Shown here in pieces: positions 8,537-17,403 of a DNA stretch of 64,000 nt. Position 1 is the stretch's first letter. The number at the start of each line of letters is the position of its first letter. The notes under the pieces are model-generated. The model was not told the origin of the DNA. It did no database searches and saw nothing but the letters and a program-made list of their open reading frames with translations. Position numbers and translations under genes: made by a program. Source of the DNA: Neobacillus notoginsengisoli (lineage in GTDB: Bacteria > Bacillota > Bacilli > Bacillales > Cytobacillaceae); the NCBI RefSeq assembly GCF_003515685.1, contig NZ_QWEG01000004.1, positions 124,001-188,000 on the forward strand, read 5' to 3'.

Positions 8537-9726
8537 GCCTGATGGAAAATTTTAAAATGGCCCTCGGGTCATTGAAAGCCCATAAAATGAGGTCTATTTT
8601 GACCATGCTTGGCATTATTATTGGCGTGGGCGCGGTCATCATTGTTGTCGCAATTGGGCAGGGCGGCGAGGCCATGCTGAAAAACCAAATCACCGGGCCG
8701 GGCAACACAATCGAAGTTTTTTACCAGCCCTCTGATGAGGAAATCCGCGTGAACCCGAATGTGTTCAATCAGGCGCCGTTTACGCAAGAGGATATTCGGG
8801 CGCTAAAACAAATTCCAGAAATCAAGGAAGTCATTGCGTCAAGCTCCCAATTTTCCACAGCCAGGATACAGGACAAAGCGGTCGATATATCGGCAACGGG
8901 AATTTCGAAAGAGTATCTTGATCTCCACGAGATAAAGGTGAAAAAGGGCAGGACGTTAACGGCGTCTGACTTCCTCGGCGGCAGGCGTTCCGCGCTCGTC
9001 AGCCATAAGCTTCTAGAGGAGCTTTTTGAAGGAAAATCACCTGTTGGGAAAGTCATTCTTGTAGCCGGCCAGCCGGTTGAGGTAGTCGGGGTGCTTGAAA
9101 AGCCTGAAGGTTTGTTTGCTTTTGGCTCGATGGAAGTTTATCTGCCGTTCCAGACATGGAGGATGATGTTCGGTACTTCAGACTTCACCCAGCTGACACT
9201 CCAGGCAGCCAACCCTGATAAAATCCAGACCGCCGGCAAAAAGGCCGCAAAGACATTGAATCAGCTCCATAATACGGAAAAATCGTACCAAGTCATCAAT
9301 ATGGAGGAAATTGCCGCAGGCATCGGACAGGTCACGAAAATCATGACCCTTATTATCGGGAGCATTGCCGGCATCTCGCTGTTCGTCGGCGGGATTGGCG
9401 TCATGAATATCATGCTTGTTTCCGTCACCGAGCGGACAAGGGAAATCGGCATCCGAATGGCGCTTGGCGCGACAAGGAACCAGGTACTGACCCAGTTTTT
9501 GATTGAGTCGGTCACCCTCACGCTAATTGGCGGCATTGTCGGGATTGGCTTTGGCTGGGGAGTCGCCTCGCTTGTCAGCGTTTTTGCCGGATGGCCTTCA
9601 CTCGTTTCGTGGCAGGTCGTTCTGATTGGGGTTCTGTTCTCGATGGTCATCGGTGTAGTTTTCGGCATCTTGCCCGCGAATAAGGCATCAAAGCTCGATC
9701 CGATTGAATCATTGCGGTATGAATAA
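8533..9726 (+). CDS. yknZ: ABC transporter permease YknZ (MacB/FtsX fold)
   Basis: A 397-residue permease with an N-terminal transmembrane segment (about residues 18-42), a large extracytoplasmic MacB periplasmic-core-type domain (about 45-245) and three C-terminal transmembrane segments forming the FtsX domain, with the coupling helix ERTREIGIRMALGA near 310. With YknX and YknY it forms a mechanotransmission-type exporter or peptide-defence complex. A terminator follows within about 65 nt. Confidence 0.9.
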   Translation: MSLMENFKMALGSLKAHKMRSILTMLGIIIGVGAVIIVVAIGQGGEAMLKNQITGPGNTIEVFYQPSDEEIRVNPNVFNQAPFTQEDIRALKQIPEIKEVIASSSQFSTARIQDKAVDISATGISKEYLDLHEIKVKKGRTLTASDFLGGRRSALVSHKLLEELFEGKSPVGKVILVAGQPVEVVGVLEKPEGLFAFGSMEVYLPFQTWRMMFGTSDFTQLTLQAANPDKIQTAGKKAAKTLNQLHNTEKSYQVINMEEIAAGIGQVTKIMTLIIGSIAGISLFVGGIGVMNIMLVSVTERTREIGIRMALGATRNQVLTQFLIESVTLTLIGGIVGIGFGWGVASLVSVFAGWPSLVSWQVVLIGVLFSMVIGVVFGILPANKASKLDPIESLRYE

Positions 9727-9789
9727 TGAACTAAACTAGTGAGGCGGGGGAACGTTCTAAAATCTCTTGTTACGCTGGCGTAATTCGAA

Positions 9790-9831
9790 ACACCCTTTGC
9801 ACGGTTAACATCGTGTGAAGGGTGTTTTTTT
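9790..9831 (+). terminator. intrinsic terminator of yknWXYZ
   Basis: ACACCCTT and AAGGGTGT form the outer stem and CACG/CGTG the inner stem, followed by seven T. Confidence 0.88.
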
Positions 9832-9869
9832 CAAAAAAATGCTCGTGCAAACTGCAGCTGTTTATAGAA

Positions 9870-10007
9870 TTGGATAATAAAACTAGTAAATTAGATAATA
9901 AAGTAACTAAATTCGCTAACAAACGAGGGAAATTGGATAATAAATTGGTTGATCTCGCTAACAAACCGAAGGAATTGGATCATAAAACCTCTTACCAAAC
10001 TAACACG
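9870..10007. repeat. 21-bp tandem array (TTGGATAATAAA family)
   Basis: Six clear units start at 9870, 9891, 9912, 9933, 9954 and 9975, exactly 21 bp apart. The consensus begins TTGGATAATAAA or TTCGCTAACAAA and ends in AAA or GAA; a seventh unit is degenerate. The array fills the space between the convergent yknZ and glnS genes. The same family recurs at 46891. Confidence 0.85.
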
Positions 10008-10010
10008 AAA

Positions 10011-10052
10011 CAAAAATCCCCTTTTTACCGCATGTAACCCGGAAAAAAGGGG
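10011..10052 (-). terminator. intrinsic terminator of glnS
   Basis: CCCCTTTTTTCCGG pairs with the complementary stretch ending AAAAAGGGG; on the minus strand it runs into ATTTTTG. Confidence 0.75.
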
Positions 10053-10106
10053 ACTCATGATTAAGTTAGATGTTTTTTTGCAAAAATAAGCTCTGTCGAA
10101 CTCGAT

Positions 10107-11765
10107 TTAAAGCCTAAACGAGCTCTTCAGCGAAACAATCCGGTTGAATACCGGCTTTTCAGGCGTAGTCAATGTAGGATCGACATTAAAGTAGCCGTGG
10201 CGGAAGAACTGGAATTTATCCTGCGGCTGGACATCCTTCATGTTTGGCTCGATGAAGCCTTGCAGCACTTCTAGGGAATTAGGGTTCACCTTATCGAGGA
10301 AGGTTTTTTCATCGTCTTCGCCGTCTTCCTCGCCGTCATCGTCAAGAATGAGCGGTTCGTACAGCCTGAACTCAGCAGGAACGGCGTTACTCGCCTCAAC
10401 CCAGTGGATGGTCCCTTTCACCTTGCGACCCGTGAAGCCTGTTCCGCTCTTGGTTTCGGGGTCATATGTGCAGCGGAGCTCGACTACATTTTCGTCCTCA
10501 TCTTTGATGACTTCTTCACATTTAATGAAATACGCATGCTTCAGGCGGACTTCGTTCCCAGGGAAAAGGCGGAAGTATTTTTTCGGCGGATCTTCCATGA
10601 AATCATCCTGCTCGATATAAATTTCACGGGAGAATGGAATCTGCCTGATGCCCATTTCCTCATTTTCCGGGTTGTTTTCCGCATCAAGCCATTCCACTTC
10701 CCCTTCAGGGTAGTTGGTGATCACAACCTTGAGAGGGTTCATGACTGCCATCGGTCTTGGTGCCTTCAGCTTCAAATCTTCACGGACAAAATGCTCAAGC
10801 ATTTGCTCATCGACCGCGCCGGAGCTCTTGGAAACCCCCGTTTCACGGACAAACGTGCGGATCGCTTCAGGTGTATAGCCGCGGCGCCTCATGCCTGAAA
10901 TCGTCGGCATCCTCGGGTCGTCCCAGCCATCGACGAAGCCTTCATCAACAAGCTGCTTCAGCTTCCGCTTACTCATCACTGTGTTTGTGATATTCAGACG
11001 GCCGAACTCAATTTGCTGCGGAGTGGCCTCCATTTCACACTGCTCGACAACCCAGTTGTAAAATGGGCGCTGGTCTTCGAATTCAACCGTACAGATTGAG
11101 TGGGTAACGCCCTCAATCGCATCCTCAAGCGGGTGGGCGAAGGCGTACATCGGATAGATGCACCATTCGTTGCCTGTATTGTGGTGTTCAGCATGGGCAA
11201 TCCGGTAAAGGACTGGGTCGCGAAGATTGATATTCGGCGAACTCATATCAATTTTTGCTCGAAGTACTTTTGCCCCATCTTCGAATTCACCAGCCCTCAT
11301 CCGTGCGAAAAGGTCAAGGTTCTCCTCGATTGACCGGTCGCGGTACGGGCTGTTTTTGCCAGGCTCTGTCAACGTTCCGCGGTACTCGCGAATCTCGTCC
11401 GCAGACAGGTCGTCGACATAGGCAAGTCCTTTTTTGATCAAAAGAACGGCCCGGTTGTACATCTCTTCAAAATAGTCCGAGGCAAAGTGAAGATTGTCCC
11501 ATTCAAAGCCAAGCCATTGTACATCTTCCTTGATTGAATGGACGTACTCGATATCCTCCTTCAGCGGGTTTGTATCATCGAAACGGAGGTTTGTCGTGCC
11601 GCCAAATTCGTCAGCAAACCCAAAGTTCAGGACGATCGATTTGGCGTGGCCGATATGTAAATAGCCGTTCGGTTCCGGAGGGAAGCGGGTAACGACAGTT
11701 TTGTGCTTGCCCGACTCCAAATCCTTAATAATGATGTCGCGAATAAAATTAGACGTATTGTCCAC
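10107..11765 (-). CDS. glnS: glutamine--tRNA ligase
   Basis: A 552-residue class I aminoacyl-tRNA synthetase that charges tRNA-Gln with glutamine. The Rossmann-fold signature HIGH is at residues 37-40 (preceded by PPEPNGYL), and the KMSKS-type loop appears as VMSKRK near 268. The C-terminal two-barrel anticodon-binding domain occupies about 340-545. The motif set is GlnRS rather than GluRS. Most Bacillota make Gln-tRNA by the GluRS plus GatCAB route, so a GlnRS is notable here. No T-box leader is visible upstream; the gene has its own terminator. Confidence 0.95.
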   Translation of the reverse strand: MDNTSNFIRDIIIKDLESGKHKTVVTRFPPEPNGYLHIGHAKSIVLNFGFADEFGGTTNLRFDDTNPLKEDIEYVHSIKEDVQWLGFEWDNLHFASDYFEEMYNRAVLLIKKGLAYVDDLSADEIREYRGTLTEPGKNSPYRDRSIEENLDLFARMRAGEFEDGAKVLRAKIDMSSPNINLRDPVLYRIAHAEHHNTGNEWCIYPMYAFAHPLEDAIEGVTHSICTVEFEDQRPFYNWVVEQCEMEATPQQIEFGRLNITNTVMSKRKLKQLVDEGFVDGWDDPRMPTISGMRRRGYTPEAIRTFVRETGVSKSSGAVDEQMLEHFVREDLKLKAPRPMAVMNPLKVVITNYPEGEVEWLDAENNPENEEMGIRQIPFSREIYIEQDDFMEDPPKKYFRLFPGNEVRLKHAYFIKCEEVIKDEDENVVELRCTYDPETKSGTGFTGRKVKGTIHWVEASNAVPAEFRLYEPLILDDDGEEDGEDDEKTFLDKVNPNSLEVLQGFIEPNMKDVQPQDKFQFFRHGYFNVDPTLTTPEKPVFNRIVSLKSSFRL

Positions 11766-11941
11766 AGTTTTCTACCTCTTTCGAAAAACGCGTTAAGATA
11801 CTTGTATATATATCATAAATACTGTTATTTTTCCATAAAACCGGCTATTTAACAGGGAAAAGCGGCATTTTAGCCAAAAAAATTTCATTCAATCCTGTAT
11901 AAGGATAAAATGAAAGAAAACATGAAAGCAGGTAGGGTTAT

Positions 11942-12940
11942 ATGATTAAATTTGGCACAGTCGGCACCAGTTGGATTACAGCAGCTTTTATATCCGCGGC
12001 AAGGCTTAGCGGAAAAATGGAATTGAAGGCAGTTTACTCCCGTTCACCTGAAAAAGCCGGAAAGTTCGCGGAGGAAAACAAAGCTCCGTTGATTTTTACA
12101 GACCTTGAAGAAATGGCGGCAAGCCCGGAAATCGATGCAGTATACATAGCATCGCCGAACTCGCTTCACTACGAGCAGGCCATTCTTTTTTTGCAAAATA
12201 AAAAACATGTTTTCTGCGAGAAGCCAATCTTTTCAAATGTGAAGGAACTTGATCAGGCGTTCAGGGTAGCCGAAGAAAATGGCGTCTTTCTTTTCGAGGC
12301 GATCCGCAATATCCATTCGCCGAACCTTAAGGTGTTAAAGCGGGAACTCGGCAGGGCGGGAACGCTGAGAAGCGCTTTCCTTACCTACATGTCATATTCA
12401 TCCCGCTATGACCTTGTTTTAAAAGGCGAAGAACCAAATATCTTCTCGGCAAAATTCTCCGGGGGCGCCCTCGCAGACCTTGGCGTCTATCCGCTTTCTT
12501 TAGCCGTTTCTCTTTTTGGCAAGCCAGAAGGCGTCACGTATTCACCAGTCATCCTGCCTACCGGCGTCGATGGCTCTGGTACTCTCGTTCTCACTTACCC
12601 GGGTTTCGTCTGTACGATTATGTGCTCTAAAATTTCAGATTCAACCGTTCCGTGTGAAATTCATGGTGAAAAAGGGACCTTCATTATTGGGGACGCGGCA
12701 CCCATTTCGTCCGTTACGTTTCATGATAGCCGCACAAAGGAGCGGGAAGAACTTGGGGTCGATCAGGAAGAACAGGACATGATGTATGAGGCGGTTGAAT
12801 TCGCCCGGATTATTAATGAGGGGGACCGTCCAGCCTATGATGAGCTTAAACGGTTAAGCCGAATTGTTGTGGAGACAACTGAACAAGCGCGACTAGAGAG
12901 CGGAATTCTTTTTGAAAGTGATAAGAAGGGGCTGGATTGA
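11942..12940 (+). CDS. Gfo/Idh/MocA family oxidoreductase
   Basis: A 332-residue NAD(P)-dependent dehydrogenase. The N-terminal Rossmann fold starts with GTVGTSWI (residues 5-12), and the conserved active-site motif CEKP lies near residue 95. The C-terminal Gfo/Idh/MocA alpha/beta domain completes the usual length. These enzymes oxidise or isomerise sugars and inositols; the substrate is unknown. AGCAGGTAGGG precedes the ATG. It is a single-gene unit. Confidence 0.85.
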   Translation: MIKFGTVGTSWITAAFISAARLSGKMELKAVYSRSPEKAGKFAEENKAPLIFTDLEEMAASPEIDAVYIASPNSLHYEQAILFLQNKKHVFCEKPIFSNVKELDQAFRVAEENGVFLFEAIRNIHSPNLKVLKRELGRAGTLRSAFLTYMSYSSRYDLVLKGEEPNIFSAKFSGGALADLGVYPLSLAVSLFGKPEGVTYSPVILPTGVDGSGTLVLTYPGFVCTIMCSKISDSTVPCEIHGEKGTFIIGDAAPISSVTFHDSRTKEREELGVDQEEQDMMYEAVEFARIINEGDRPAYDELKRLSRIVVETTEQARLESGILFESDKKGLD

Positions 12941-12980
12941 AGAGGGCTTAGTGCATGAGGGCTTGGCTTGTGAGTGGTCG

Positions 12981-13056
12981 TTCGATGACTAAGTGCGCCT
13001 TTATTAACCGAAAGCAGTTGCCGTTCGGTCGCTAAGTCTTCCTTTTGCGCCCGTCG
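12981..13056. repeat. degenerate copies of the TTCGGT-CTAAGT repeat
   Basis: Two partial units start at 12981 and 13024; one contains GACTAAGTGCGCC and TTAACCGAA. They belong to the family that forms ordered 52-bp arrays at 32926 and 50831. Spacing here is 43 bp, so the array looks eroded. An imperfect hairpin (ACAGACAG at 13062, CTGTCTGT at 13113) follows. Confidence 0.6.
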
Positions 13057-13142
13057 AACGCACAGACAGTTGCTGCTTCCGATTACAAAAGCCGCCAATC
13101 ATAGCGGGAAGTCTGTCTGTGACAGTTTTCCGACAATGTTTA

Positions 13143-13188
13143 GTATGTTATCTATATCACATACTTGCCCGTTTCGTTTCTCTATAGT
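13143..13188 (+). promoter_or_regulatory. FNR/CRP-type box and -10 element
   Basis: The palindrome GTATGT...ACATAC (13143-13164) contains TGTTA-TCTATA-TCACA, nine of ten matches to the FNR consensus TGTGA-N6-TCACA. A TATAGT -10 at 13183-13188 would start transcription near 13195, placing the box centre at -41.5, the classic class II activator position. Confidence 0.65.
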
Positions 13189-13219
13189 GAATATATAGGA
13201 ATGAAACGGAGGGATTTGT

Positions 13220-14236
13220 ATGGCTGTGCTGAAAAAGTATTATAAGCGAGTGAAACGGCATCCGATTCAGTACACCCGGATGGCTGTCCAGATTGTGTTT
13301 GCGCTATTTCTCCTGTTTATTGGAGTGCGTTTTTACCAGTTTTATATGCATTTCAACACGATGGGGCTGGACCCATTGGTGCCCAGGCCGCCAGCGGTTG
13401 AAGGCTTCCTGCCAATCAGCGCGCTCGTTGCTTTAAAGGTTTGGATCACAACTGGCATTTTTGACCCGATTCATCCGGCCGGACTTGCGTTGTTTACCTT
13501 TTTTATTGCTTCGGGGTTCATTTTCCGAAAAGCATTTTGTGGCTGGATGTGCCCAATCGGCACACTGAGTGAATGGATTGGCCGTCTTGGCAAAAAGCTA
13601 TTCAAATGGAATTTCGACGTACCAAAATGGCTGAAATGGATTTTGACGCCAATTAAATATTTGTTGTTATTCCTTTTTCTTTTCATGGTTTTGACTATGC
13701 CGACTATGGGTGCGATCGACTTTATGGCCGGAAATTACAACAAGGTTTCCGATGTGAAAATGATGCTTTTCTTCCTGAACGTCGGTGGCATTGGGCTGAC
13801 AGTCATCCTCGTTTTAGTTGTCCTGTCACTGTTCGTGAAAAATTTCTGGTGCCGCTTTTTATGCCCGTATGGCGCCCTGATCGGCTTGGGATCCGTTTTT
13901 GGCATCACAAAAATCAGGCGGAATGCGGATACATGCATTGACTGCAATGCCTGCACAAAGGTGTGCCCGCAGCGGATTACCGTTTCCAAAGTGAAGACCG
14001 TCAAAACACCTGACTGTACTGCCTGCATGTCCTGTGTGGAAGTGTGCCCGGTCAAAGATACACTGAACATGACCGTTGCAACAAAGAAAGTCAACAAATG
14101 GGTCATCCCGGCCGCTTTTTTCGCAACCTTCTTCATCGTGATTGCTATCGCCAAACTAACCGGCAACTGGCACACAATGATTACCTATGAAGAATGGCGG
14201 CACCTCATCCCCAACGTCTACAACGTCGGCCACTAA
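13220..14236 (+). CDS. NapH/CcoG-like membrane ferredoxin
   Basis: A 338-residue polyferredoxin. About five transmembrane segments surround two CP-containing cytoplasmic loops (GWMCPIGT near 113 and CRFLCPYG near 215). Two 4Fe-4S ferredoxin motifs follow: CIDCNACTKVCP near 239 and CTACMSCVEVCP near 266. A last membrane segment lies near 295. Such proteins pass electrons from the quinone pool to periplasmic or maturation partners (NapH, NosR, CcoG families); the partner is not in the window. The upstream FNR-type site suggests induction at low oxygen. Confidence 0.83.
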   Translation: MAVLKKYYKRVKRHPIQYTRMAVQIVFALFLLFIGVRFYQFYMHFNTMGLDPLVPRPPAVEGFLPISALVALKVWITTGIFDPIHPAGLALFTFFIASGFIFRKAFCGWMCPIGTLSEWIGRLGKKLFKWNFDVPKWLKWILTPIKYLLLFLFLFMVLTMPTMGAIDFMAGNYNKVSDVKMMLFFLNVGGIGLTVILVLVVLSLFVKNFWCRFLCPYGALIGLGSVFGITKIRRNADTCIDCNACTKVCPQRITVSKVKTVKTPDCTACMSCVEVCPVKDTLNMTVATKKVNKWVIPAAFFATFFIVIAIAKLTGNWHTMITYEEWRHLIPNVYNVGH

Positions 14237-14245
14237 GAAAAAAAC

Positions 14246-14275
14246 AAAGCCTGCCCGGATTTTCGGGGAGGCTTT
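14246..14275 (+). terminator. terminator-like stem
   Basis: AAAGCCT and AGGCTTT with inner CCCG/CGGG form a stable stem just after the membrane ferredoxin stop. The T tract is weak. Confidence 0.5.
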
Positions 14276-14292
14276 GATTATGAAGCAGGTAT

Positions 14293-14352
14293 GAAGCAGG
14301 GACGGTTCCGCTGCTTCTTTCGGGAACCGAAAGAAGCACTGGAACCGTCCCC
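14293..14352. repeat. GGGACGGTTCC double-hairpin element
   Basis: The core GGGACGGTTCC is flanked by GAAGCA and TGCTTC, then repeated in inverse as GAAGCA...GGAACCGTCCC. The whole element folds into one long stem. A related single hairpin with the same core is at 58485. It lies against the 3' end of the GGDEF gene. It looks like a dispersed mobile hairpin. Confidence 0.75.
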
Positions 14353-14356
14353 TACC

Positions 14357-15490
14357 TCAGCAAACCCGGTCTCTGCCGAGTTTTTTTGCTAGGTAAAGTT
14401 GTTTGTCGGCTTCTTCGATGGTTTCTTTCAGGTGAGAGAGGTCTGTCAGTTCTGCGACTCCGATGGATAGGGACAAGGTGATGGGCATAATCCCGACCCC
14501 TGCGGAGGTTGGGTTCTCCCTAACGCCTTTACGAATGGATTCAAGCTCTTGGCGGACGGTCAAGATGCGTTCGGCAGCCATGAACACGATAAACTCATCT
14601 CCCCCCCAGCGGGCAATGAACATATCTTTTTTGCAATATGTCAAAAGAATTTTGCCGACATTCTTGATGGCGGCGTCCCCAACCTGGTGGCCGAGTGTAT
14701 CATTAATTCCTTTAAAATGATCGATATCAATCATTGCAATGAACATCCGTTTTCCTTCGGGGCTGAACTGTTCAAGCTTGGTATCGAACTTGCGCATGTT
14801 GTAAAGTCCGGTTAGCGGGTCGCGTTCAGCGAAAAACTGCTGTGTCTTTAATGTATCCAAATGGCGCCTGCCAGTTAAGGCGAAAAAATACATAATGAGA
14901 AACGCGGATAACAGCGCCCCTAAATGAATGAGTGCAACTCCATCTGGTACCGCGAGTCTGATTTTTGCAGGGAGGAGATCAGAAACAAGCCAGGAAACGG
15001 TAATGCATCCTAACAGAATCACGAGGATATGTTTCTTGTCGCGCCAGGTAAAAGCAATTAATGAAAGAATAGATGGAATAATAATTCCAAATATGGTTCC
15101 ATGCACAGCAGTAGGACCGCCAAGGCCAAGCCGGTACAGGGAAGAGATGACGATGACCGGTAAAACGTATTTCCAGCTATGAAAAACCCCCAGTAGGATG
15201 ATTGGGATCATTCGTAAATCGACCCGGTGACCATCGCTCATATATGAAAAATGGAACATTGAAATGATAGAAGCTGTTACGATTAAAATATGGATGACAG
15301 GCTGAAAAGCCTTGTTTATTTTATTTTCATGGATTAAGTAATAAGAAGTATTAATGCTTAAATGCATCAGCAGCATAATACCAAGATTGGCCAAAAAAGA
15401 CTGAAGAATAGTGACCCCTCCATTCGATAAAATTATTATAATGGAAAGCTGAATGGAAATAAGCTTTATCTTTGGTGAAAGCTGTGACAT
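14357..15490 (-). CDS. membrane diguanylate cyclase (GGDEF)
   Basis: A 377-residue protein: about six N-terminal transmembrane segments (residues about 10-205) resembling the 5TMR_LYT sensor type, then a GGDEF domain (about 215-375) with an intact RWGGDEF active site. It should make c-di-GMP from two GTP. The residue five before GGDEF that would start the inhibitory RxxD site is Cys (CKKD), so feedback inhibition at the primary I-site is probably absent. A c-di-GMP riboswitch lies elsewhere in this window, before sinI. Confidence 0.88.
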   Translation of the reverse strand: MSQLSPKIKLISIQLSIIIILSNGGVTILQSFLANLGIMLLMHLSINTSYYLIHENKINKAFQPVIHILIVTASIISMFHFSYMSDGHRVDLRMIPIILLGVFHSWKYVLPVIVISSLYRLGLGGPTAVHGTIFGIIIPSILSLIAFTWRDKKHILVILLGCITVSWLVSDLLPAKIRLAVPDGVALIHLGALLSAFLIMYFFALTGRRHLDTLKTQQFFAERDPLTGLYNMRKFDTKLEQFSPEGKRMFIAMIDIDHFKGINDTLGHQVGDAAIKNVGKILLTYCKKDMFIARWGGDEFIVFMAAERILTVRQELESIRKGVRENPTSAGVGIMPITLSLSIGVAELTDLSHLKETIEEADKQLYLAKKLGRDRVC

Positions 15491-15564
15491 CTTCGTGAAT
15501 ATTTGCCCGATGCTAATGGTTGAGTGACAAAATCAATAGTGAAGGTGGAATTGAAGAGGAGCGA

Positions 15565-15597
15565 AAATAAAAACCAGCCCTTTGTGAAAGGCTGGTT
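15565..15597 (-). terminator. intrinsic terminator
   Basis: On the minus strand AACCAGCC pairs with GGCTGGTT and is followed by TTTATTTTC. It ends the small secreted-protein gene. Confidence 0.8.
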
Positions 15598-15850
15598 AAA
15601 CGACTCTCTTTCGGAATACAAGCCAGTAGGAGGCGATGCCGCCAATAATTACTATTCCAGCGAGTCCGGGGAGGATGTAGGCTTTGATGCCGACAGGAGA
15701 ATCCGTTTCTGCATTTCCTGTTTGCTTCGGCGTTTCCTTACTCGCGGCAGCGGCGGCCTCTTGTGAAAAACCTATCGTTGATGGTGCAATTGCTTTATTA
15801 GATAAAAATAGGAACAACAGTCCTACAACAATTAGAATTTTCTTTAACAT
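15596..15850 (-). CDS. small secreted, membrane-anchored protein
   Basis: An 84-residue protein with a signal-peptide-like N-terminus (about 1-25), a short Ala/Thr/Lys-rich extracytoplasmic stretch, and a C-terminal transmembrane segment ending in RKR. PKQTGN precedes the hydrophobic stretch and recalls, but does not match, a sortase LPxTG signal. The start is ATG 15850 with GGAG nine bases before it; a TTG lies three codons upstream. Family not recognised. Confidence 0.5.
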   Translation of the reverse strand: MLKKILIVVGLLFLFLSNKAIAPSTIGFSQEAAAAASKETPKQTGNAETDSPVGIKAYILPGLAGIVIIGGIASYWLVFRKRVV

Positions 15851-15988
15851 TGTTTTCAACTCCGATATGGTAATATCGTACGTAATTTATTTTATCATCG
15901 AAGGACGTGGAGAAGGCGTTCTCCTCTGCAATGTTCACAATAGTGTCATATTTGCTTTGACAAAACCGACAAATTTAGTTTTTTGAAG

Positions 15989-16010
15989 CCTCCACCGTTT
16001 ACGGTGGGAG
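15989..16010. repeat. hairpin resembling an IS200/IS605 end
   Basis: CTCCACCGT-TT-ACGGTGGGAG lies within a GAAGCC...TTTCGAAG context. Similar hairpins mark the right ends of IS200/IS605-type elements in Bacilli. No tnpA or tnpB is near, so at most it is a solo remnant. Confidence 0.35.
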
Positions 16011-16084
16011 TTTCGAAGTGTGAATGGATTTATCATTGGGAAATCCTTATAATAAAAACAATTGAGACTAAGAAGGAGCAAATG

Positions 16085-17290
16085 ATGCTGAACATAAACG
16101 AAACATTCAAGCCTTTTATACAAGATGGTTGGAAAAAATCAGGTTTTAACAGGCCGACAGCCATCCAAGAAGCGGCGATCCCGGTTATTTTAGAAGGCCG
16201 TGACCTCATCGCCGAGTCGCCGACCGGTACCGGAAAAACACTGGCGTATCTTTTGCCGGTACTCCAGAAAATCGACAGCTCTAGCCAGGCACTTCAAGCA
16301 GTTGTACTCGCCTCGAGCCAGGAGCTGATCATGCAGGTTTTCGGGGAATTCCAAAAGTGGTCGGAAGGAAGCGGGATCCGCGGCGCCTCGTTTATTGGCG
16401 GGGCAAACGTAAAACGGCAGCTGGAGAAGCTGAAAAAGAAGCCCCACATTATCTTCGGGACTCCCGGCAGGCTGAACGAGCTAATCAAGCAGAAAAAAAT
16501 AAAGATGCACGAAGTAAAAACAATCGTCCTTGATGAAGGCGATCAATTGCTCGTCCGTGAACATTTCGGGCCAGTCCTTGATATTGTCAAGTCAGCCCTT
16601 AAAGAACGCCAGGTTGTCCTTTTCTCTGCAACAATGAAGCCAGAGACCGAACAGCTTGCGAAAAATCTGACTGAGAATCCTGAAACCATCCGGATCACGA
16701 AGGATGAGACGTTCGAAGAAGGGAAGGTTGAGCATATTTACTTCCTTTGCGAACCGCGGGAGAAAATGCTAATGCTCGAAAAAGTCGCCCGGCTGAACGG
16801 GGTTAAAGCGCTCGCCTTTATTAATGATATTACGGAAATCCCAGTCATTGCAGCGAAGCTCCAGTTCAAGGATTTAGCAGTCAGTCTGCTCCACAGCGAG
16901 CTTGGCAAAATGGAACGCCAAAGGGCTGTCCAGGATTTCCGTGACGGCAAGCTCAGGATGCTGATCGCAACTGATGTAGCCGCGAGGGGACTTGATATCG
17001 AAGGTGTGACCCATGTCGTTCATGTTGATTTTCCGCGTGATATTGATCAGTACATCCATCGGTCAGGCCGGACAGGAAGGATGGGGGACGATGGGATCGT
17101 CATTTCGCTTGTCACGAACCGCGAAGAGCGTGAGCTGAAGGCTTTTGCCCGTAAGCTGAATGTACCTGTTGAAAAAAGGATTTTCTATAAAGGAACCATT
17201 GCGGTTGAAGACATAAGAAAGCTGGAGCGTGGTCCTGAGTGGAAGGGCAGTAAAGGAAAAAGGAGCCCGAAAACCGGCAAAATAAAATAA
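16085..17290 (+). CDS. DEAD-box-family RNA helicase, YfmL-like
   Basis: A 401-residue RNA helicase core without long extensions. Motifs in order: a Q-motif region (GFNRPTAIQ), Walker A SPTGTGKT, GTPGRL, motif II VLDEGD, SAT, and the C-terminal ARGLDIEG and HRSGRTGR. Motif II reads DEGD rather than DEAD. Small helicases of this size in Bacillus (YfmL, CshB) act in ribosome assembly or cold growth; the specific role is inferred. AAGGAG sits 6 nt before ATG 16085 and 3 nt before an adjacent ATG at 16082; the better spacing is chosen. Confidence 0.87.
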   Translation: MLNINETFKPFIQDGWKKSGFNRPTAIQEAAIPVILEGRDLIAESPTGTGKTLAYLLPVLQKIDSSSQALQAVVLASSQELIMQVFGEFQKWSEGSGIRGASFIGGANVKRQLEKLKKKPHIIFGTPGRLNELIKQKKIKMHEVKTIVLDEGDQLLVREHFGPVLDIVKSALKERQVVLFSATMKPETEQLAKNLTENPETIRITKDETFEEGKVEHIYFLCEPREKMLMLEKVARLNGVKALAFINDITEIPVIAAKLQFKDLAVSLLHSELGKMERQRAVQDFRDGKLRMLIATDVAARGLDIEGVTHVVHVDFPRDIDQYIHRSGRTGRMGDDGIVISLVTNREERELKAFARKLNVPVEKRIFYKGTIAVEDIRKLERGPEWKGSKGKRSPKTGKIK

Positions 17291-17298
17291 ATTGACTA

Positions 17299-17333
17299 AA
17301 GCCCCGGGGTCACACCCGGGGTGTATTTTTTGG
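17299..17333 (+). terminator. intrinsic terminator
   Basis: CCCCGGG and CCCGGGG arms with a 6-nt loop, then TGTATTTTTT. It ends the helicase gene. Confidence 0.8.
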
Positions 17334-17403
17334 AAAAAAGGATTTCAACGCCTCCATCTAGAATTTTGATTAGTGTACCAGCAAACGGAATGGGGGCTTT
17401 ATT

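Noticed and set aside
9822-10037. Open frame whose translation gives heptads such as LDNKTSK and LDNKVTK
   Set aside because: It is the 21-bp array read in frame (21 is a multiple of three). The start lies inside a terminator and there is no ribosome site.
11766-11941. T-box leader upstream of glnS
   Set aside because: No T-box sequence, specifier loop or terminator is visible on the minus strand.
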